Shown here piece after piece: positions 62,201 to 64,000 of a DNA stretch of 64,000 nt (within the stretch, counting starts at the first letter, position 1; the number at the start of each line of letters is the position of its first letter). The position numbers and the translations under genes are program-made. The notes below the pieces were generated by a model. The model made no database searches and was not told the DNA's origin. It worked only from the letters and a program-made list of their open reading frames with translations. Origin of the DNA: Climacteris rufus (Eukaryota > Chordata > Aves > Passeriformes > Climacteridae); NCBI GenBank assembly GCA_013398175.1, contig VZRZ01006451.1, positions 65,302 through 129,301 of the forward strand. Direction: 5' to 3'.

Positions 62201-63510
62201 TAGGGTGTAGTGCAGCTTGAACAGTAACCAAAGTGCCTTAAAAACAAGATAAATATGCCACCTAATAAATATGCCTGATGGACCTTCTGTACTAAAGAGC
62301 AATGGTGGGTGGTAGAATATAGATTTTATCCTATACTTATGGAAGCAAAAGGCAATTTTTCCATGGACTTCATGGGCTGTGGATTGAGCTCAGAGTCCCT
62401 TGGGCTCTGTACAGCACCAAGTATCTCAGAGAACTTTCATTTTAAGGAAAGTTTTTAATAGTTTAATGCTGAAAAATACTGGAAAAAAATAGGTTTGAAA
62501 CCATCAGTTTTCTCTTCAAGAACTCTTCCAAATCTCCTCAGGAGTATATCTGAGCTTCCCTGCTCTGTTGAAAAAAAATCCCATTATTTAAAATTGTATT
62601 TTGTACTATTTCTAATATCTTCTCAGTATTCTGAGAATATGAAAACTCTGTATACATCAGCATTAAAATGGAGCAAACAACCAGAATCACATCATGCCTA
62701 GAGGCCCCCAGAATGTCAGGAGTTATGTTCAGTCCTATAAGAAACCTGCAACATTACAATTCACTAAAGTTCAACAGATCAAAGGGAATTAGAAAAACAA
62801 ACAAAAAGACACAAATATTATTTTGCAATGCTGGGCTCATTTTTACTGCAGAATTTTGCATGTTTCTTGTATGTGCCTTGCCTATTCATATTTCTGTGCT
62901 TCAGTAAAATTTGTGGGTTACTTTTAACTCACAAAGACAGAATCTACCTGCTAAGACCTTCAGTTCCTAGCATTCACTCAAATCTTTACACTAACACAAA
63001 TCACCATAATTACAACTAATATAGCCAATATACTGCAGAACTAGACCCTAATAAACAGGACCTGCCTTCTCCTTTTCCCCCTCCCAGTTCCTATTAACAA
63101 CTGTCTTGAACAGTCAGTGTGACATCCATGCAACAGAGTAAGATGAAGTTTATGTCATTAAATGTTTTTAAATACAAGAAGCAGGAAACCCAGCTCCATC
63201 TCTATATAAAAGTTAAGCTTGCACAGTATTTACTTTACTGTGAACTTGCACCTGAAACACTTCACGTACAAAATTATTTTGCAGTTCAGATGGTAGCTGA
63301 GTTCCTTAAAGCTTCCAAGACATCAAATTGTATGAATAGAAGAAAATGAGATTTTTCAGATTTTGGGCATGTCTCACAAAATGTGGACAAATGTCTGTCC
63401 TTAACTCACCTCTGACCAATTGATACATCAGACAGATTTATAAATGATGGAAATTCTACAACATTCACAGCAGGGTAAGCATGCATGGGAACAACTAAGG
63501 TATCATCTCC
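47452..63510 (-). CDS. CFAP221: Cilia and flagella associated protein 221, 19 exons, 5' end outside
   Basis: The protein belongs to the central-pair apparatus (C1d projection) of motile cilia and is known in mammals as PCDP1, a primary ciliary dyskinesia protein. Exons in transcript order: 63510-63410, 61325-61222, 60324-60165, 59651-59531, 59450-59339, 59130-59022, 58289-58202, 57126-57037, 56161-56066, 54833-54743, 53215-53088, 52633-52553, 52111-52004, 51888-51724, 50286-50128, 49736-49642, 49542-49453, 49252-49133, 47575-47452. Total is 2142 nt, in phase throughout and without internal stop. Blocks matching mammalian CFAP221 as I recall it include EIEYQNLRFP.DLSNP, EPGKLKIK, KTRQMK, APD.LGLVPI, EYHLCPHPKY.FTK and LTPEM..EFP. 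About 140 N-terminal residues should lie beyond base 64000. The stop is at 47452-47454. Confidence 0.96.
54060..54222 (-). mobile_element. CR1 LINE 3' end in CFAP221 intron (copy A of inverted pair)
   Basis: It starts 'cagaatcacagaatggtttg' and continues 'agaagggacctctaaagatc', the complement of a CR1 terminus. It is about 160 bp long and well preserved. It lies between exons 53215 and 54743 in gene orientation. Confidence 0.93.
54347..54605 (+). mobile_element. CR1 LINE 3' end in CFAP221 intron (copy B of inverted pair)
   Basis: The sequence 'tataaggaagaaattttttg', 'aacaggttgcccaaagaggg' and 'ggttggactgaatggccttt' is the sense CR1 tail. It lies 125 bases from copy A in opposite orientation, and its 3' end is only about 140 bases from exon 54743-54833. 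Confidence 0.93.
54743..59651 (-). CDS. CFAP221: CFAP221 central exons: conserved core, coiled region and IQ-like helix
   Basis: Exons 59531-59651, 59339-59450 (EIEYQNLRFPTDLSNP), 59022-59130 (GIKTRQMKDAIFQLKVKQNI), 58202-58289 (HKGSDPVSVEFKKEIIESRQ), 57037-57126 (RGDPVIEQEFRRDEVEVSFR), 56066-56161 (HPTFDLLHNDPW...RKFQQAAYK) and 54743-54833. The charged, Glu/Lys/Gln-rich middle suggests long helices. Exon 54743-54833 encodes VLVQIRLNRLLLLFRGLKRE, an amphipathic basic helix with an IQ-like pattern; CFAP221 is reported to bind calmodulin, so this is a plausible contact (inference). The first exon of this group is less conserved than the next, with only the -KPxxxK end matching well. Confidence 0.93.
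55640..55800 (-). mobile_element. CR1 LINE internal fragment, CFAP221 intron
   Basis: The + strand contains 'gtgctctcagccctgaccat' and 'cttggtggctctacactgaa', then 'ggggcccaaaactgggtgca', the complement of the CR1 3' region before the tail. Edges are uncertain. Confidence 0.7.
56268..56286 (+). repeat. (TTATG)n short tandem repeat
   Basis: Three to four TTATG units in a CFAP221 intron, about 110 bases upstream of exon 56066-56161. Confidence 0.7.
58491..58670 (-). mobile_element. CR1 LINE 3' end, CFAP221 intron
   Basis: It starts 'atagaatcattgaatcataa', then 'aacttggaaaagacctctgg', the complement of a CR1 terminus. Its 3' end lies about 200 bases upstream of the exon 58202-58289 acceptor. 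The far edge is poorly defined. Confidence 0.8.
58853..58870 (+). repeat. Poly(A) run of 18
   Basis: Simple A run in the CFAP221 intron between exons 58289 and 59022. Confidence 0.9.
60165..63510 (-). CDS. CFAP221: CFAP221 first three visible exons: Ig-like (ASH/MSP-type) region
   Basis: Exon 63410-63510 begins GDDTLVVPMHAYPAVNVVEF and ends FINLSDVSIGQ. Exon 61222-61325 encodes KEHVIPLQCSCPIDFEFHID. Exon 60165-60324 encodes GIIPGNGKVKVTVKYSPLEY and ends YVCVFTGTSIPHLDL. Alternating hydrophobic strands with 'IPGNGKVKVTVKYSPLEYGTA' character are typical of the MSP/ASH-like beta-sandwich repeats shared by many axonemal and centrosomal proteins. The first strands of this region must lie upstream of the window. 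Confidence 0.93.
60795..60840 (+). mobile_element. Short CR1 3' terminal fragment
   Basis: The text 'ggccttttccaacctaagtg' followed by 'attcaatgattctgg' is the last 45 or so bases of a CR1 copy in sense orientation. It lies in the CFAP221 intron between exons 60324 and 61222. Confidence 0.65.
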
Positions 63511-63564
63511 CTGCAAATAAACAAACAAAAAAAAAAGGGTGCAAATATTTATCTCTCACAATGA

Positions 63565-63965
63565 ATACATCATAGAAAGTTAAGGGTTGGAAGGAACCCC
63601 AGTGACCATCTAGTCCCAACTCCGCCTGCCATGGGCAGGGACACCTCCCACTAGACCAGGCTGACCAAGGCCTTATCCAACCTGGCCTTAAACACTGCCA
63701 GGGTTGGGGCATCCACAACCCCCCTGGGCAACTGTTCCACTGTCTCATCACCCTCACAGTAAAGAACTTCTTTCTAATATCCAACCTAAATTTCCTGTCT
63801 TTCAATTGTACCCATTGCTCCTTGTCTAGCAATACAGATCCTGATGAAAAGTCCCTCTCCAGCTTCCCTGTAGCCCCCTTCAGGCACTGAGAGGCTGCTA
63901 CGAGTTCTCCACAGAACCTTCTCTTCCCCAGGCTGAACAGCCCCAGCTCTCTCAGCCTGTAATGG
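63565..63965 (-). mobile_element. CR1 LINE 3' end next to a CFAP221 acceptor
   Basis: It runs from 'catcatagaaagttaagggt' through 'ttggaaggaaccccagtgac' and the CR1 3' region to about 63965. It is the longest and one of the best-preserved copies here. The open frame on the minus strand at 63503-63832 is from the CR1 tail, not a host gene. Its 3' end is about 55 bases from the splice acceptor at 63511. Confidence 0.93.
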
Positions 63966-64000
63966 AAGTAAAAAGTTTCTCCAGTAGTTGGCCAGTAAGT

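Noticed and set aside
63503..63832. 109-codon minus-strand open frame
   Set aside because: It is translated CR1 LINE tail rather than a host gene; the real CFAP221 exon starts at 63510.

Overview
The window looks like nuclear DNA of a bird. Genes are split into short GT-AG exons separated by kilobase introns, and the recognisable mobile elements are CR1 LINE 3' ends, many with the typical 'TTCCAACC...ATTCTATGA' terminus. I saw no Alu-like or L1-like sequence. The species cannot be named from the sequence. There are no bacterial-type operons, ribosome binding sites, CRISPR arrays or recognisable RNA genes.

Two protein-coding genes explain nearly all supportable coding signal, and both are on the minus strand. 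Positions 313-28080 hold ESYT3 (extended synaptotagmin 3). It has 21 exons in the window, from a GC-rich first exon cut by a 246-base run of N (28081-28326) to the penultimate coding exon. The start codon and membrane hairpin fall in the gap, and the last coding exon lies left of base 1. All exon junctions keep frame, giving about 750 visible codons: SMP lipid-transfer domain, C2A, C2B, a linker and most of C2C. Positions 47452-63510 hold CFAP221 (also called PCDP1), a protein of the ciliary central apparatus. It has 19 exons, 713 codons plus stop, with its 5' exons beyond base 64000. Its stop codon and a likely polyadenylation signal (47140-47145) are inside the window.

Between the genes, 28.4-47.1 kb is intergenic, with a CR1 copy just upstream of the ESYT3 CpG island, two further CR1 copies and an AT-rich block around 44.5-45.1 kb that might be conserved noncoding DNA. 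The two genes have no known shared pathway. ESYT3 tethers the endoplasmic reticulum to the plasma membrane and moves lipids, while CFAP221 works in the axoneme, so their closeness is probably only positional.

I found no wholly new system. The most interesting specific signal is a duplicated splice donor at ESYT3 exon 19 (2515-2542). The upstream copy keeps the C2C reading frame, while the better-looking copy 15 nt downstream would add an in-frame stop. Other leads are CR1 elements placed at a CFAP221 splice acceptor and at the ESYT3 promoter, an inverted CR1 pair in a CFAP221 intron, and a 60-bp duplicated segment in an ESYT3 intron.
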